This document shows, piece by piece, positions 50,312 to 62,896 of a DNA stretch of 64,000 nt (positions are counted from its first letter, which is position 1; each line of letters starts with the position of its first letter). Under the pieces are notes generated by a model. The model ran no database searches. It saw nothing but the letters and a program-made list of their open reading frames with translations, and was not told where the DNA came from. This DNA is from Paramecium octaurelia (Eukaryota; Ciliophora; Oligohymenophorea; Peniculida; Parameciidae). A program made the position numbers and the translations under genes. The DNA lies in assembly GCA_905182995.1 (NCBI GenBank), contig CAJJDP010000100.1, positions 265,403 to 329,402 of the forward strand, given 5' to 3'.

Positions 50312-51955
50312 ATGGATGTACAAATATTGTGTAATGCCATTTTATTTATGCTTACCTTGCTTGTGATAAACGAAGTCTTGACCAATTATTGGATGAATAA
50401 CAGATATCTCAAAAATTACTTAAACAACACAATCATTACCGCCTTGATAGGCATAGCAGCTGGCTTGTTTCTATTGTTTATTGATAAATCTTCACTTTTA
50501 TAAGAGTACAGACAAGGATTCAGTCAATTCTTCTTGATTGTGTTATTGCCACCCATATTATTTGAAAGTTCGATTAATATGGAAAAAGCATTGTTTTTTC
50601 AAAATTTTGGTAGTATTGTGATGTACGCAGTCATCGGAACCTTGATAGCAACATTTGTAACAGCATTTAGCTTATAACTGGTCGGATTGCTGGTCTCGGT
50701 ATTATTATAATATAATTACGCAAAATTTAGAAATTATCATTGACTAGTAGTTATGCTTTTGGATCTTTGATATCTTCCACAGATCCAGTTGCTGTTTTGG
50801 CAATATTTAAATAGTTAGATGCAGATAAACATGTTCACATACTTCTTTATGGAGAAAGTATTCTAAATGATGCTATTTCCCTTCTGCTATATGAGTATAT
50901 GATTAGATGACTAATTTATTTTAGAATATCTCAAAGGATGTGGAATCAAGAAGTTGTGGGTTATGGAGAAGCACTTAAATTATTTTTAACTATGTTTTTT
51001 GTATCAATTGCAATTGGTGTAATAATTGGTGTTCTATGTGCATATGTATGTGTTGGCAATTTGAAAATCTTAGATCTTGAAAGTGAAAGAGGAAGTGTCC
51101 TATGAGACAGAACATATTGAAGTATCAGTCACTGTAATAATTCCATGGGTTTGTTATTTGATATCCCAAGCTGTTGGTTATTCAGGAATAGTGAGCATAG
51201 TATTTTGTGGCATTGTTATGGCTAAGTATGCGTTGCCTAATTTGTCGGACAGTGGAAAAGAAGTAAATAGCAAAATAATTTCTATTTTTAGTTATTAAAT
51301 AAATTCTATCATATATTGTCATACAATTTTGAAAATTTAGTTTTTCTTTTCATAGGGATCGGTGTAGTGGGATACGATTTGGCTTGGAATCAGATGGGAA
51401 TAGTGTTGGCTATCTCTTCTATTTTGATTGTCATAGTGGCCAGATTTCTCAACATAACACTTGTCAGTTTCGTGCTCAATCGATATCGTCATGACAATTT
51501 CATTAAGCCAAATCATCAGAGAGCAATGTGGTTTTGTGGTTTAAGGGGTGCAATGGCTTATGCTTTGGCTTTAGATGCCGCTGATAATTTTAAAGAGGAA
51601 GGAGAAATTATATTGACAATGACTGTAATTATTATTGCTCTAAATGTAAACTGTGATTTAATATCTAATTATGAATTTAGATCTTTGTTTAGGGATCAGC
51701 CTTGCAGTATGTATTGGAGAAGTGCGATATTCAAGAGAAACCCAAGGAGAACTCATCCGAAATTAATGTAAAGGATTTCCAATCCGAGAGCGGCATGAGA
51801 GTGGTGTATCAAAAGGGATGGGCACATAGGATGAAGGATTGCTTGGAGAAGTGTGATGAGAAGGTTTTCCAGGAGTTTTTGGTGAAGAAGTAAGTGATTG
51901 TTGTTGATTGGGTAGGCGAGAGCTCACTCCAGTAAGACAGGCAGAGTCACATTGA
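50312..51955 (+). CDS. Na+/H+ exchanger (NHE, CPA1 family)
   Basis: Seven exons (introns of 32, 30, 28, 29, 35 and 26 nt) sum to exactly 488 codons. It has about a dozen hydrophobic segments. Family motifs are clear: FFLIVLLPPILFESSINM, SSTDPVAVLAI, GESILNDAISLLLYE with the ion-binding Asp, GYSGIVSIVFCGIVMAKY and WFCGLRGAMAYALAL. The short tail ends TPVRQAESH. The motif set and compact size resemble endomembrane exchangers (NHE6/7/9 or NHE8-like) that exchange Na+ or K+ for H+ to tune organelle pH; plasma-membrane location cannot be excluded. The window also encodes a WDR7-like V-ATPase regulator and a P5B pump, but these are not clustered with it. Confidence 0.9.
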
Positions 51956-52113
51956 AGAATTTAATTAAATTAATTATATCCAATTATAAATATGCTAATC
52001 TGATAATAATTGCTAATCTCTCATAAATACATATCAGATGATAATCGAAATAATTTATTTTTAATTCTGTAGCACAATATATCTGTAATCAATTATATTA
52101 ATAATTAACAAAC

Positions 52114-52359
52114 ATGGGATGCACAATAACATCTGAAAAAGTGAGCCAACAGAAAACTATGATGATGGAATCGACTTTTAACAAAGAATAAAGAGAAAAG
52201 GAATAACGCATCAAGGCCCATCTAATTCTAGATGAATACAGATAAACTAAAACTGTCAGAAAGTAAGTGAAACTCCAATCTGATGTTAAAGATGCCTTAC
52301 AAGAATAACTATATCGCAACAAGACAGCCACACCTCAAAAATCCTCCATTGCAAATTGA
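52114..52359 (+). CDS. small MGC-start protein, probable dual acylation
   Basis: A single-exon frame of 81 residues. MGCTITSEK is a typical N-myristoylation site with an adjacent Cys3 for palmitoylation, the pattern of peripheral plasma-membrane proteins. The rest is strongly helical and charged (KEQREKEQRIKAHLILDEYR). No enzyme motif. The exchanger gene ends 158 bases upstream on the same strand. It may be a small membrane-bound adaptor; no family is recognised. Confidence 0.6.
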
Positions 52360-53309
52360 ATTATATATTCAATTATCCCAAATCATTTCATAGCAACCTT
52401 TACTGTTGTGAGCAAATATTCAATCACTCCCTCTAAATTACTCCAAATATCTATTCATTCCCTTTCCAAAACATTAACCTCATTTTCACATCAAAACCCA
52501 CCCTAGTTCTACTCTAAAATTAGCATTTTCTTTTGGTTAATCTCTATTATACAAGAAATTAATTGATCAACATTAATTCAATTTTATCTTATGCATTCAT
52601 TTATATTGCCACTCTAAGTAAATGTTCAACCCAATAAATAAGCATTCTCTGTTATTTGATCCTAATTTTCATTGTGTTTTCTATTTTTATATAATATTAT
52701 TTCATCTCTATTTAAACAATTTCTTCTTTAAATTTTGTTATTTTGTCCAATATTCGAAGAACTCTTAATAAGGATGATACAAACAGAATTTAAAGATCAG
52801 CAGAATAACAACCCTCCCAAAAATATAAATTTAAGAACATATAAATAAAATAGAACAATAACAATCAAGATAAATAAGGTTTTGGGTTCCCTAAAGCTAG
52901 TGCATAGACGATAACATTATATTTAAATTCTTATTATTAATATTAGAGAAATATGGAGAGTAAAATAAAAAATTGGATATTCAACAATTTAGAATAGCAT
53001 CAATTTACCTTGAGAATCCAAAAATATATTTGAACTAATTAACAATATCATAGATAATGATAATAAATATAAATTGATTTATGAAGGAGTCGAATAATGT
53101 ATAATAATTTTTTTTAATTCTATAAAATGCTGTATATAAACATCTATACTGTGAAATGATTATGTCTTTCTGAAGAATCAAAAAAAAATAGAGAAAATGA
53201 TTGTTTCTACTAAAATAGGATTATAAGTTAAACATTAAACTTAATTATTTAAACTTATACTGAGAGCCAAGAAAACTACTGTACAATTTATTTTAAAATT
53301 AAACACAAA
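52360..53309. pseudogene. gene-free stretch with coding-like fragments
   Basis: On the minus strand, bases near 52430-52370 encode DIWSNLEGVIEYLLTTVKVA followed by Met-Lys and TGA. About 52470-52680 is open in another frame. On the plus strand, near 52745-52860 and 52950-53040, fragments such as KKLDIQQFRIASIYLENPKI appear. None can be joined by 20-35-nt introns into a gene with a start. These are most likely remains of one or two decayed genes upstream of importin beta. Confidence 0.35.
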
Positions 53310-56066
53310 ATGTAGCCACAATAATTTTTAGACTTAGTGCAATGTGCATTCTTTGACAGCAACAATTAGCGTGGATAGGCTGAACAAGTACTCCTGAAGT
53401 ATAAGGATGAATGCACAGATGAATTTCTTGTGTATTGTGCATCTGCATTTGCTAATCGGTCAATTCAGAATCGTCTTCGTATAGCTTGCAGTACCTTAGT
53501 GAAACGATTAGTCGGTTTAGTTGTAATTGTTTCTAGTTAATCAATTTAAGCATCCATCTAACCAGATCATGTGGTTAGCTTGTTCTCAAAACACTAAAAA
53601 TGAAGTAAAAATTAAGTTCATGGACCAATTAATAGATCCTGAACACGAGATTAGAAGATCAGCTGCTAATGTAATAAATCAATTGTATATACTAGACTAT
53701 CAGTGAAATATGTGCTATTGAGTTGCCACGCTAAGAGTGGCCAGATCTAATATCAAGATTGACAACCAACTCGAAACACAGTAATGTCTTAGTGAAGGTG
53801 TCAGCTATCATGACTTTGGGATACATATGTGAATCTCTGGTATGTAGATGAATTATAGATAGAAAAACCATCAATCTTCAGGTATTTCAGAACAAGATGC
53901 GAAAGTGATTTTGATGGGAATATGTGTTGGTATGGATACGAATGAGTAGAATCTGGAGATTAGAATCACAGCAATCAAAGCACTATAAGATTCACTTTAC
54001 TTCATGAATAATCTATTCACTCAACAAGTAAGATTACGATAATCATATTCTAGGAAATATTTACTTTTGTTAAAAATTTAATATTATAAAATGCCATATC
54101 AAACATATAGGAGATTAAACTAAAAGCTCTACAATGTCTAATTGATTATGTTAAACAGTTGTTTGCATTCCTCCCAGTATTTATTACAGATCTCTTTTAA
54201 ACCACTTAAACCGCCTTTGAAAATCAAGGAGAGATCACTATTGCAGCAATAGAAATTTGGAATACAATTTGTGCTGAAATCAAAGAAACAATTTCTGAGA
54301 ACACCAATCAACAAACACCAGAAACCAATTCAGTTGATTGTTGTGTTTCATTTTTTAAGAAAAACTATGAAGGATTTATTATTCCCTTTATGCGAAATCT
54401 ATTATTGGATGATGGAGATGCTGATGATGAGTATCAATAATTGTCAGTCCCTAATTCCTCAAGTAAAGGTTTAGCATATATCATTGAATTCGCTGGATCC
54501 AATACCTATGATTCTGTTAAAAACTTTATCCAAAATACTATAAGTCATCAATAATGGGAATACAGAAAAGCAAGTGTCATGGCATTTGGAGCTCTAGCTG
54601 AAGTGTAAACTGAAGAGATTGGTCTATTGATTAAATCAGCCTTAACTAGTTTATTTGGGTGTCTTGTAGATTAAAATTTCAAAGTAAAAAAAGCAACTAC
54701 TCAAACTCTTAGTAGAATTGCCGAGAATTATCCGTAATGCTTTCATGAACATGATTAAGCTAATCAGATGCTTGCTACTCTCCTTGATTAATTATCCAAT
54801 AAGGTTTCTATTGTACAAAATTTGGTGTGGGTGTTTGTTTACCTAACTGAAGGATTAACTAATTTTTAGAATAGTGTCTTTACTAGAGAGAAATTCACTA
54901 TTCTCTAACATCTAGCCAGTACATCAGTTAGATCAGACATCAAAAATTAGGAGATTTCACTCATTGATACTGCATTTATGGCAATCTTAAATATCATTTA
55001 CAGTGTGACTGAAACCAAGTTATGTAATGATTACTTATAGCAATTTTATCAATAAATTTAATTACTAGAGGGTAGTAATTAGGTGCCTGTAGAGATCAAG
55101 TACCATCTTGAAATGGGATTAATGAGTGCCATGCATGGATGTGTTGTAAGATTAGATGATTCTACTACTCCTGAGAAACAATTTGAAGACATCATGAAAA
55201 CACTATCCAAGGTGGATTCTAGAGTTAAGAATGACTACTTCTATGTACTGTCTGGAATCGCATATGCATTCAAAAAGAAATTGACTAAATATTCTACTTA
55301 AATCATATCAGAATTAAATAAACCGCTCTCAGAACCGGATGACATGGATAGTTTCAAAACTGCACTATTTTGTTTATCTGATATTGCCAGGGCCATGGAG
55401 GAAGAATTTGTTCCCTATATGAATATCTTGATTTATTTCTTTGGATTAATCAAGGTATTGTAATTATCCTATACTTTCATTAGAATGTTAGCTTTAATAG
55501 AGAATTGAAAATATAGGTTTACAATGCAATTGCAGACATCATTTTGGGCTTGAAGGATAAGTCAGCTCCATTCATGAATGATCTCAAAGAAATCCTTAAG
55601 TTAGGTTTTGCAGCTAGTATAGATTTAACTAAGAGCAAATTGAGTGTCGATCAAGATTACGCTGAGAGATTGAAGGAGACCATGACTGCATTCTATACCT
55701 GTATATTACATGCATATTGCGATCCAAAAACTCCTATTTTTGAATTGGGAGACACAGTTTAATGGTTTATCATATTTTGTTAAGAAATGTGCAACTTAAA
55801 ATTAAAACCCACCATTGTACATATATTATTATTTATCAATTTAGGAATATGTACGTCTGACTCTGTGCTGCATATTCGATTGCTCTCATTTCTTCTAAAA
55901 TATACCTGATATGAAATAGAAAATCAAAGAATTTATTACCAGCGACTTTGTTATCGAATTAATACGAAAACTGAGTTAGTTTAATGAGAAAGATTATCAA
56001 GATTGTGTAAGTTTTGCTCAACAATTACTTAACGATGTGTACGGTTACTAATTGAGATTATATTGA
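53310..56066 (+). CDS. importin beta (karyopherin beta-1)
   Basis: Starts MQPQQFLDLVQCAFFDSNNQ, then an importin-beta N-terminal (IBN_N) pattern RGQAEQVLLKYKDECTDEFL. ARM/HEAT repeats continue to the end (…LLNDVYGYQLRLY). Recognisable family blocks include EIRRSAANTISEICAIELPR then EWPDLI, RKASVMAFGALAE, and HEHDQANQMLATLL. Several introns (22 nt and 25 nt in the first 500 bases, others later) are needed. Length is about 860-870 residues, normal for importin beta-1. It carries cargo with importin alpha through nuclear pores and releases it on RanGTP binding. Confidence 0.88.
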
Positions 56067-56513
56067 ATGCTAATTAATATTTTTGTTTTCAAAGGAGTAA
56101 TAATGTATGATTAATTTAATTAAAAAATTTAATCAAAATTGTTTAAAGATGGAACTTCTTTATAACTATGTTCTGATGTTCTTGAATGCAATAGGACACT
56201 ATGAGAATACATTGATTATTTGAACAACAATAATTGGATATCAGGATCACAAGGAATTTGAAATAATTAAGTGATAAATGCTATGGTTACTGTAACTTGA
56301 TGCATGTATATAGTAATCAATAAACTTATCATAGAATCAATTACAAATAATTGTGCATCCTTAAGGTGATAATAAAATTTAAGTGTGTAATGTTAACTCG
56401 TTTTACAGAATTAGTGATTCACTTTGTTGTTATTAATTTAATACAATTAACATTAATATTAAAATTAGATACTGCATCATTAAAAAGACATTAATAATAA
56501 TTATTAAATTTAT
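56067..56513. other. intergenic, no gene seen
   Basis: About 450 AT-rich bases between two plus-strand genes. It must include the terminator region of importin beta and the promoter of the small MGC-start gene. No frame or RNA gene is recognised. Confidence 0.5.
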
Positions 56514-56792
56514 ATGGGATGCTCTGAATCTACGCATTATAAATCATCTCTCTAAATGAGTCGAGAATCTACTTTAGACACTTGCAAAAACTCTCCAGTC
56601 AAAACTATCACTAAGCTCGTTGAAGATGATATATTGAACTTTGAGGATTTTGACACTTCAGAATTAACAATTGAACAAACTAATTTTCACTTTTACGACT
56701 CTGTTTTGTAAAGAATTGTCTCGGTTCCAAAACTAAAGTCAATCAATACTTCAAGTATTCTCAAAAGAAGAAAGAATAATTAGAAATCCTGA
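56514..56792 (+). CDS. small MGC-start protein, probable dual acylation
   Basis: A single-exon frame of 92 residues. MGCSESTHYKSS is a strong N-myristoylation context with Cys3 available for palmitoylation. An acidic centre (VEDDILNFEDFDTSE) is followed by a basic, Ser-rich C-terminal part (SSILKRRKNNQKS). No known domain. It resembles the 52114 protein in its N-terminus only; their bodies are not alike, so they share a targeting signal rather than a family. Confidence 0.6.
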
Positions 56793-59700
56793 TTATCTTT
56801 TTCTATTTTGTACTAATATAAGAATTTTTGTATATACATTAGAATTTAATTTTTAAGTGAAAGATACTCACAAGAATTTGAATTCTCTTTTCATATTCTT
56901 ATGTTGTCAATCATTTTCAATGAAGAACTAATCCAAATTTACACTAATGAGATTATGCTATTAAGCATATTGAAACAGCAATTCAAAATTATTACAAATC
57001 AGGTTGAGAATAATAATAATCTAATGCTATCTAATCTGATTTTCTTCTTCATTAGAATTATTATTATTCTATTACCTTTATTATATTCCTATTCTTTCAA
57101 AACTTTTTAAACATTTGCAAAATTGTAACCATATTGACATTTCATTATTAGCGAATAAAACAAAATAGATACAAAGATTTGAGTTCCTAAATTCCATATG
57201 AATAAATAATTTAACTATAATATTGGCCTTTCTCATCATAAAAATTTTAGTTTTCAAATTGTTAATTTAATACCCTATTAATAATGTTAAGATAACAATT
57301 ACAATGATTGAAAATTTACCCTATAAATTATGCTAGATTTTACTATCTTTTGATTATATTTTTAAGAGCAATTCCTTACTACAAACCTATCTTTTACTTT
57401 ATAATTTCTAATTTTATATCCTATTTTATTAACTCCAATATTGAATTGATGATCAAACATTTGAAAGAATCATTAACCATATTCCACTGCTCATTTGAAT
57501 TGATTTTTCTTACCTTTCATTCTTAATTTGAAGTTTATATGAATAATACTAAAGATTTTATATTTGCATTCATTATTTTCCCTTTTACTGACATAATTAA
57601 TAATCAATTATAATAGGTTTGTATTTAGGTACTAACAAAGTTAAAATGAACCCCCAGCAAATTTAAAAAGTTTTATACTTGAAAATATTCTTAGAAATTC
57701 TTAATTCCCTTTTAATGAACGAAAGTTCGATTCCTAAATTATATATTCCTTTATTATAAATTTATATTACTAAGTTTTAATTTATCTCTTCTCATGATAA
57801 GGAAGGCTCTAAGTTGATTATTTATTTAAAACTATAGCACTACAAAATATAACACAATTATCTACTTTTACTACTTTCTTTTCTTGTAGAATACAGAAAT
57901 ATCATCTTTCAAATTAAGTGGCTGATAATCTCAAAAAATGTAAAATTATCATCATATGGACATATACTAATGATACTTTTAAGCTAATTGAATTTAAATG
58001 AAGGATTATAATAAATTCTAAAATAAAGATGATATCATATAATATAAGGATGTTTTTCAAAAAAAAAAAATATAAATTATTATAAATAAATATAATCAAA
58101 AAGCAAGAGGAATTAACTTCAGAATCATATCAATAAATTACAATTCGTCGCCAAACTCTTCAATATCCTCATCAATTTCTTTTGCAGGCAGATTTACATA
58201 TTAAAAAAGTGTTTTTGTAGTTACTAATTATGAATAAAGAATATACATGATAAAACAATCCTTTTATTTTATTCATTTTATATGATTTGTTAGATTACTT
58301 TTGGCTTTTCAGGCATCTATCGACTCGAAATTGATTTTGGAAATGCAAAGGTTTTTTTTACAATATCATAAGATATATGATATGTTTCAAGTGGAATCTG
58401 TTGATGTTTCATTATGATTTCATGCAACATTGTTATATTTTATAAAGTCCAACAATCTGAAAATATTAACAAATGATAGAACCTATTTATTTTGATTTAC
58501 TTGTACCTTCTACAAAATCCTTATTTATTTCTTTCTATCTAGTATATTTGCTGTGCTTTCTCGTAAAATTATTATGAAATCATTGAATGTCCATATCCTC
58601 TAATTTACGGTAGGTAAATTAAACACAATTAAAGAGCATCTTCTAAAATTGAGTGTTTCTTACAATTCGATATAATCTTAATTTACTTTAAGATATCGTG
58701 AATCTCTAATAAGATCTTCTGTTTCTATTATATGTCTGGATCTTCTGATACTTTTAACCTAATTTCAAAGGATTCTTATGGTTAAGTACCTCTCACCTCT
58801 GATTTTATTGCAGGGTTTCCCACACACATATTGATGATTTCACTGCTTTATGATTAAATCAAATTCGATTAACTTTATTATGTGGGCCGCAATTCATTTT
58901 TTTCTTACTATATTCTATAATATTATCTCGAAGCGGGAATTTAAGATTATGATTTTTTATGATAAATTCTAGTAATTTAGATATTGACATTGAAAGCAGG
59001 CTAAATTTTTAGTTGTGAATTCTTACGAGCTTATGAGTGTGTTAAATGCTACTTCTAATCATTTGTTTAATTATGTTGACTCTAGTTCTCTTATTTTTGT
59101 TAATTTTCAAAGGAATTGATATTTACTTTTAGTGAAGGGTAGAATTACTCCGTATCATTTTCTTGGTTTTGGCTTTACGACTATGGTTTGCCTTAGGATT
59201 CGATTTGTGTCTATTCGTTCAATTGATTATTCTTCTTTGGTGCATTGTTCTGAGTTGAAGATTCTTTCCATGAGACTTTTTTACTTTTGTATTAATATTG
59301 AGATAATGCTTCATTTGTTAGTATCTCTTATTATTAATCTTTGAAATTTGAATTATCCATTGGCGAATAAAATTTAGTTATTATGATTAATATTAGAATA
59401 AAATTATATATAAATAATTTATTGCAAACTTGAAATTGGAATATTGGGAAGTCAGATATATATTACGATTGTTAAATTTAAAATTCATAAAATGATCAGA
59501 AATAATTTATTTATTAATTAAATGATATTTATTAAATACATTTATCCAATTATTCAATAACTAAGATTGAAATATTTATAGTATGATGACATTTGATATA
59601 AAAATTTATAAATTTAATATACGAGAGAGTGAAAATAAGTGGAATCATATTTGTTTCATACTCAAATTGTTGGATTGATCCATTTTAAATTTGGTTACAT

Positions 59701-60187
59701 TGATATCAATTTCTTCATCTATTTAGATATGGTGATAGCCGGTTCACTTTCACAGAAGTTATAGCGTATGATGGTGGGATTGAATTTGACTTTTTTATTG
59801 ATCTTCTCTCTCTTTTTGAGAGGATATTGAGTTTAGATGATATGAGTGGTAGAAAATTCTTCTTTGGATTAAATTTTAACTTCAAAATCATCCAAACACT
59901 ATACGTTTTGATCTTCTTGATTTTGGTAAAGTGTTAAGGGAATTAGAAATAATTATTTTGGACCTATCATTGAAAATGATATTATTTATTAATAATTTCA
60001 AGTTATTAATTCCTCCATATATCAATTAATTAATAATAATAAATATAATTAAACCCTTGTATTAATTGAAGAATAATCAGATATTGAGATTTGTATTAAA
60101 AAAGCAATTTGAGTGATTGTGAAGTTCTCTGATTATCTCATTTAATTATTGAGGTTAATAATTTTAAATAAAAATTATTCTAAATTT
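56793..60187. other. 3.4-kb stretch without an intact gene, probable relics
   Basis: No frame on either strand extends to a recognisable protein. Coding-like fragments are scattered: 56901-57110 and 57308-57650 on the plus strand (hydrophobic, Ile/Phe-rich), about 58140-58200 on the minus strand (a tail NLPAKEIDEDIEEFGDEL), about 58320-58420 minus (HQQIPLETYHISYDIVKK), 59132-59344 plus and 59730-59880 plus. All end within 60-115 codons and cannot be linked by normal introns. This is the largest gene-free tract in the window and probably contains several decayed genes. I see no tRNA, rRNA or transposase. Confidence 0.5.
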
Positions 60188-61005
60188 ATGTCAAAGCCAA
60201 GATCAACAAGTACGATTGAATAAAGAATCAAAGAAGTCAGAATGCAAAAATCCAGAAATTACTCCCATCTTGATGGAACATGCGTATGCTCTGATTGTTT
60301 GTGTGGTTAATGCAAATGTTAAGTGTACTAACAACCTTATGATTATCCAAAACTTTTACAGTCAAATTATAAAAGAGAGTATCCGTGGAAATATTCTTCC
60401 CCTCCAAAACCAGTGTAGAAAGTGGAATACTAGTCAAATTTCGAATAAGTCTTCAGATCTTCTACATACCAAAGAAACTTTCAATCATTCAGCATTTAGA
60501 AAACTGAAAATTTCAAACCCTCTCCTTATGACTGGAAAAATGATTCCCCTGTTGTGGAGATGACTTCCTATAGAGCCAATTTCAAATAATAACCAAATAG
60601 TACATACTCAAAATTATATTAGACATCACTCCTATGCTAAGGCCTATTGAAGTGGATCATTCTGTAAACTTGCCAATCTCTTAGAAGACAACTTACAACA
60701 AGCATTTCAGAGCATGCAGTTCCTAATTGGAAAATGATCATTATGTTAGAGAAGCTCATTACAAAAGACACACAAATTAGACACCAAATCCATACTTAAA
60801 AACATCCTATCAGCATTTCTACAACGTTGTTTCATAATCTCAAACAAATGCAATTTTACCACAATAAAATTAAACTTTCATGCCTGCCTTATCTGGATCG
60901 TAGAACAGATAAAGTAGATATCAATCCGATTATAAGAAGAAGCAGAGACTAAAGTGTCAAGCTAGACAATTCTTGGAAGAATATATCATTATTCATTAAG
61001 AGTGA
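60188..61005 (+). CDS. SAXO-like (stabilizer of axonemal microtubules) protein
   Basis: Two exons joined over a 23-nt intron (GTACATACTCAAAATTATATTAG) give 264 residues. The N-terminus holds CVCSDCLCGQCKC, with the same CxCxxCxCGxCxC spacing as the gene at 17984. It is followed by short repeats with Tyr/Phe cores typical of SAXO Mn modules (TTYNKHFRAC, STYQRNFQSF, TSYRANFKQ, SDYKKKQR). A Pro/Lys/Tyr-rich segment (YPWKYSSPPKPVQKVEY) separates the two parts. SAXO/FAM154 proteins coat and stabilise axonemal, basal-body and cortical microtubules. The start is the ATG immediately before the Arg/Ser-rich leader. The full repeat set is intact here, unlike the possibly broken copy at 17984. Confidence 0.82.
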
Positions 61006-61165
61006 ATTGTATATTTATTTGTTTTTAACTTAAATTATTCTATTCAATTTATTACAAAATCAACATTTTATACCTAACCAATCAATTCTGAACCATTAAA
61101 TTTTAATTATTCTTAAAAAAAAGAAGAAGTTAAATTTTGAAACTCTTTTATACAATAAATAAACA

Positions 61166-61498
61166 TCAGCTGTAAAGATAATTTTCTTTATTTTCACAAA
61201 TTTTTTTATTGCTCTTTCTATCAGAAAGTAATTAAGACTTCGATTTCCTTTTGCTGCCCAATTCCTCCTCAGTTGTTTTGGTTATTACTTTGGATTTATT
61301 CCTATATAGATTTAAACCTTCGAATTTCTCCTCGATTTAGCCCTCTCTTGGCTCCTCAAAGATTTCATTAATGTAGTCATCTGTTGAAAGCACATCCACA
61401 GTCTTGTCTGACATCTCTTCCTCTTTTATCAAATAATCGTAGGCCTTAAAAAGCAATTAATCTATTTTTCGATTGATTTTTTGAATCTGATTTCCCAT
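61166..61498 (-). CDS. small MGN-start protein, probable myristoylation
   Basis: A single-exon frame of 110 residues starting MGNQIQKINRKIDQL. Gly2-Asn3 with basic residues nearby is a good N-myristoylation context; no Cys follows, so basic residues may supply the second membrane contact. The middle is acidic (STDDYINEIFEEP) and the end is basic and Ser-rich. No known family. It converges on the SAXO gene, with about 160 bases between stops. Confidence 0.55.
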
Positions 61499-61827
61499 CA
61501 ATAATAATTTTAACAGAAATAATATGTTTATCTTAAATTATCAATTAAATAAATTAGTACAAATTCATCATATAGTAAGGAAGAGATGAAATATGATTTA
61601 ATCTAAGAAATACCTTTCATATTTTATTAGAATTTCCATCTAATAAGAAAGTGAGAATATAAAATTCATATAATATAATTTAATTAAATGTCAAACATTA
61701 AGTATATTTACCTTAAAAAAATACACAAAGTGCCAACGAGTATTACTAATTATTATAACCTCGTTGATACCATCAGGAATACTTACAAATAACTGCAAGA
61801 CATTTATCTATTTGCAATAATTAATCC
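61499..61827. other. divergent intergenic region, no gene seen
   Basis: About 330 AT-rich bases between the small MGN-start gene and the NBR1-like gene, presumably holding both promoters. No frame or structured RNA is recognised. Confidence 0.5.
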
Positions 61828-62808
61828 ATGTATATTTTTAAACGCACAATCGTAGAAAATCCCGAAGCACTAACAGAAATCAATTCGGATGTCACCTTTC
61901 AATAGTTAAAACTAATCTATCATCAACTAGGATGGCCGTCCATTAAATTGCTAGTAACAGAAAATAAGAATTACGAAGAGGCTTTAAAGGATTCTTGGAA
62001 TTTATTGAATCAAAGCATTGTGATGACTGAGAAGAAGAATCAAGATGCTTCAACCTTAACCCAACCTAGTAAACAAGATCAGGGGCAATAAATGGTACCA
62101 TTTTTTGACAATATGGGGTAACTGCTTTAAATTATAAAAAATAGAACTCAAGTGAAGGTTCAATAAATTGATAATGGTTAAAATACGAATAAATTTGATT
62201 TTCAAAATAATGAATAATTACAATAACTCATTGATGAAATTATTGATCAAAAACTAAAAGAATTAGGTTTATTAAAGGATGAGGATAAATTTAATCCAAA
62301 TGATTATAAATTTTAGATTTTTACTAAAATTCCCATTTTTACAGCCATTCCATAAAAGAAAATTAATGTAGATTTGAAATTAAAAAATACTGGTACTAAG
62401 AATTGGATTAATCCACATATAATAAATAAAGAATTAAACATCAATTAGAAATTTAAGGATCTTGCTCCAGGTAGCGTTTTCTCAGTTAAAATTTAAATCC
62501 CATACATGGTTCAACATTTTATAAATAATGCTTAATATAATTATATTTTCGAAGTAAATTATCAATCCTAAAAATAGATCTGTGTTTAAAATGAGAAAGG
62601 CGTGTAGTATACAATAAATGGGCAAATTCCAATAAGAGTGAAGGCTCCAGCCAAAAATTAATTGTCGCCTTAGGAAGAGAAGATCTTTAAATTATTGGAA
62701 CTTTTCCCATAAAAAGGGGATGAATATATAGTTAAATTCGTTGCCGAACATGGAAAATATAAAAATGCTGATTAATTGATTGATGAATTATTATAGTAAA
62801 ATTTATGA
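61828..62808 (+). CDS. NBR1-like protein (FW/Ig-like and UBA-like domains)
   Basis: An intron-free frame of 326 residues. Residues 1-55 form a compact N-terminal domain (FKRTIVENPEALTEINSD, then LIYHQLGWPSIKLLVTENKN) that could be PB1- or ubiquitin-like. A linker with a short helix (DEIIDQKLKELGLL) follows. Residues about 170-265 look like the NBR1 central four-tryptophan Ig-like domain: VDLKLKNTGTKNWINP, then LAPGSVFSVKIQIP and a strand pair. The last 45 residues (PQEEKIFKLLELFPQKGDEY then VEHGKYKNADQLIDELLQ) look like a UBA domain. NBR1 and ILRUN proteins combine these domains in selective autophagy or signalling. A truncated relative lies at 27675-28333. Confidence 0.6.
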
Positions 62809-62896
62809 AAAATTTCCAAGATTTTGTTGAATTATACGAATGGGTATTATAATTACTTTTCATTTACTTATTTGGAATATTATTAAATTTTGGATA

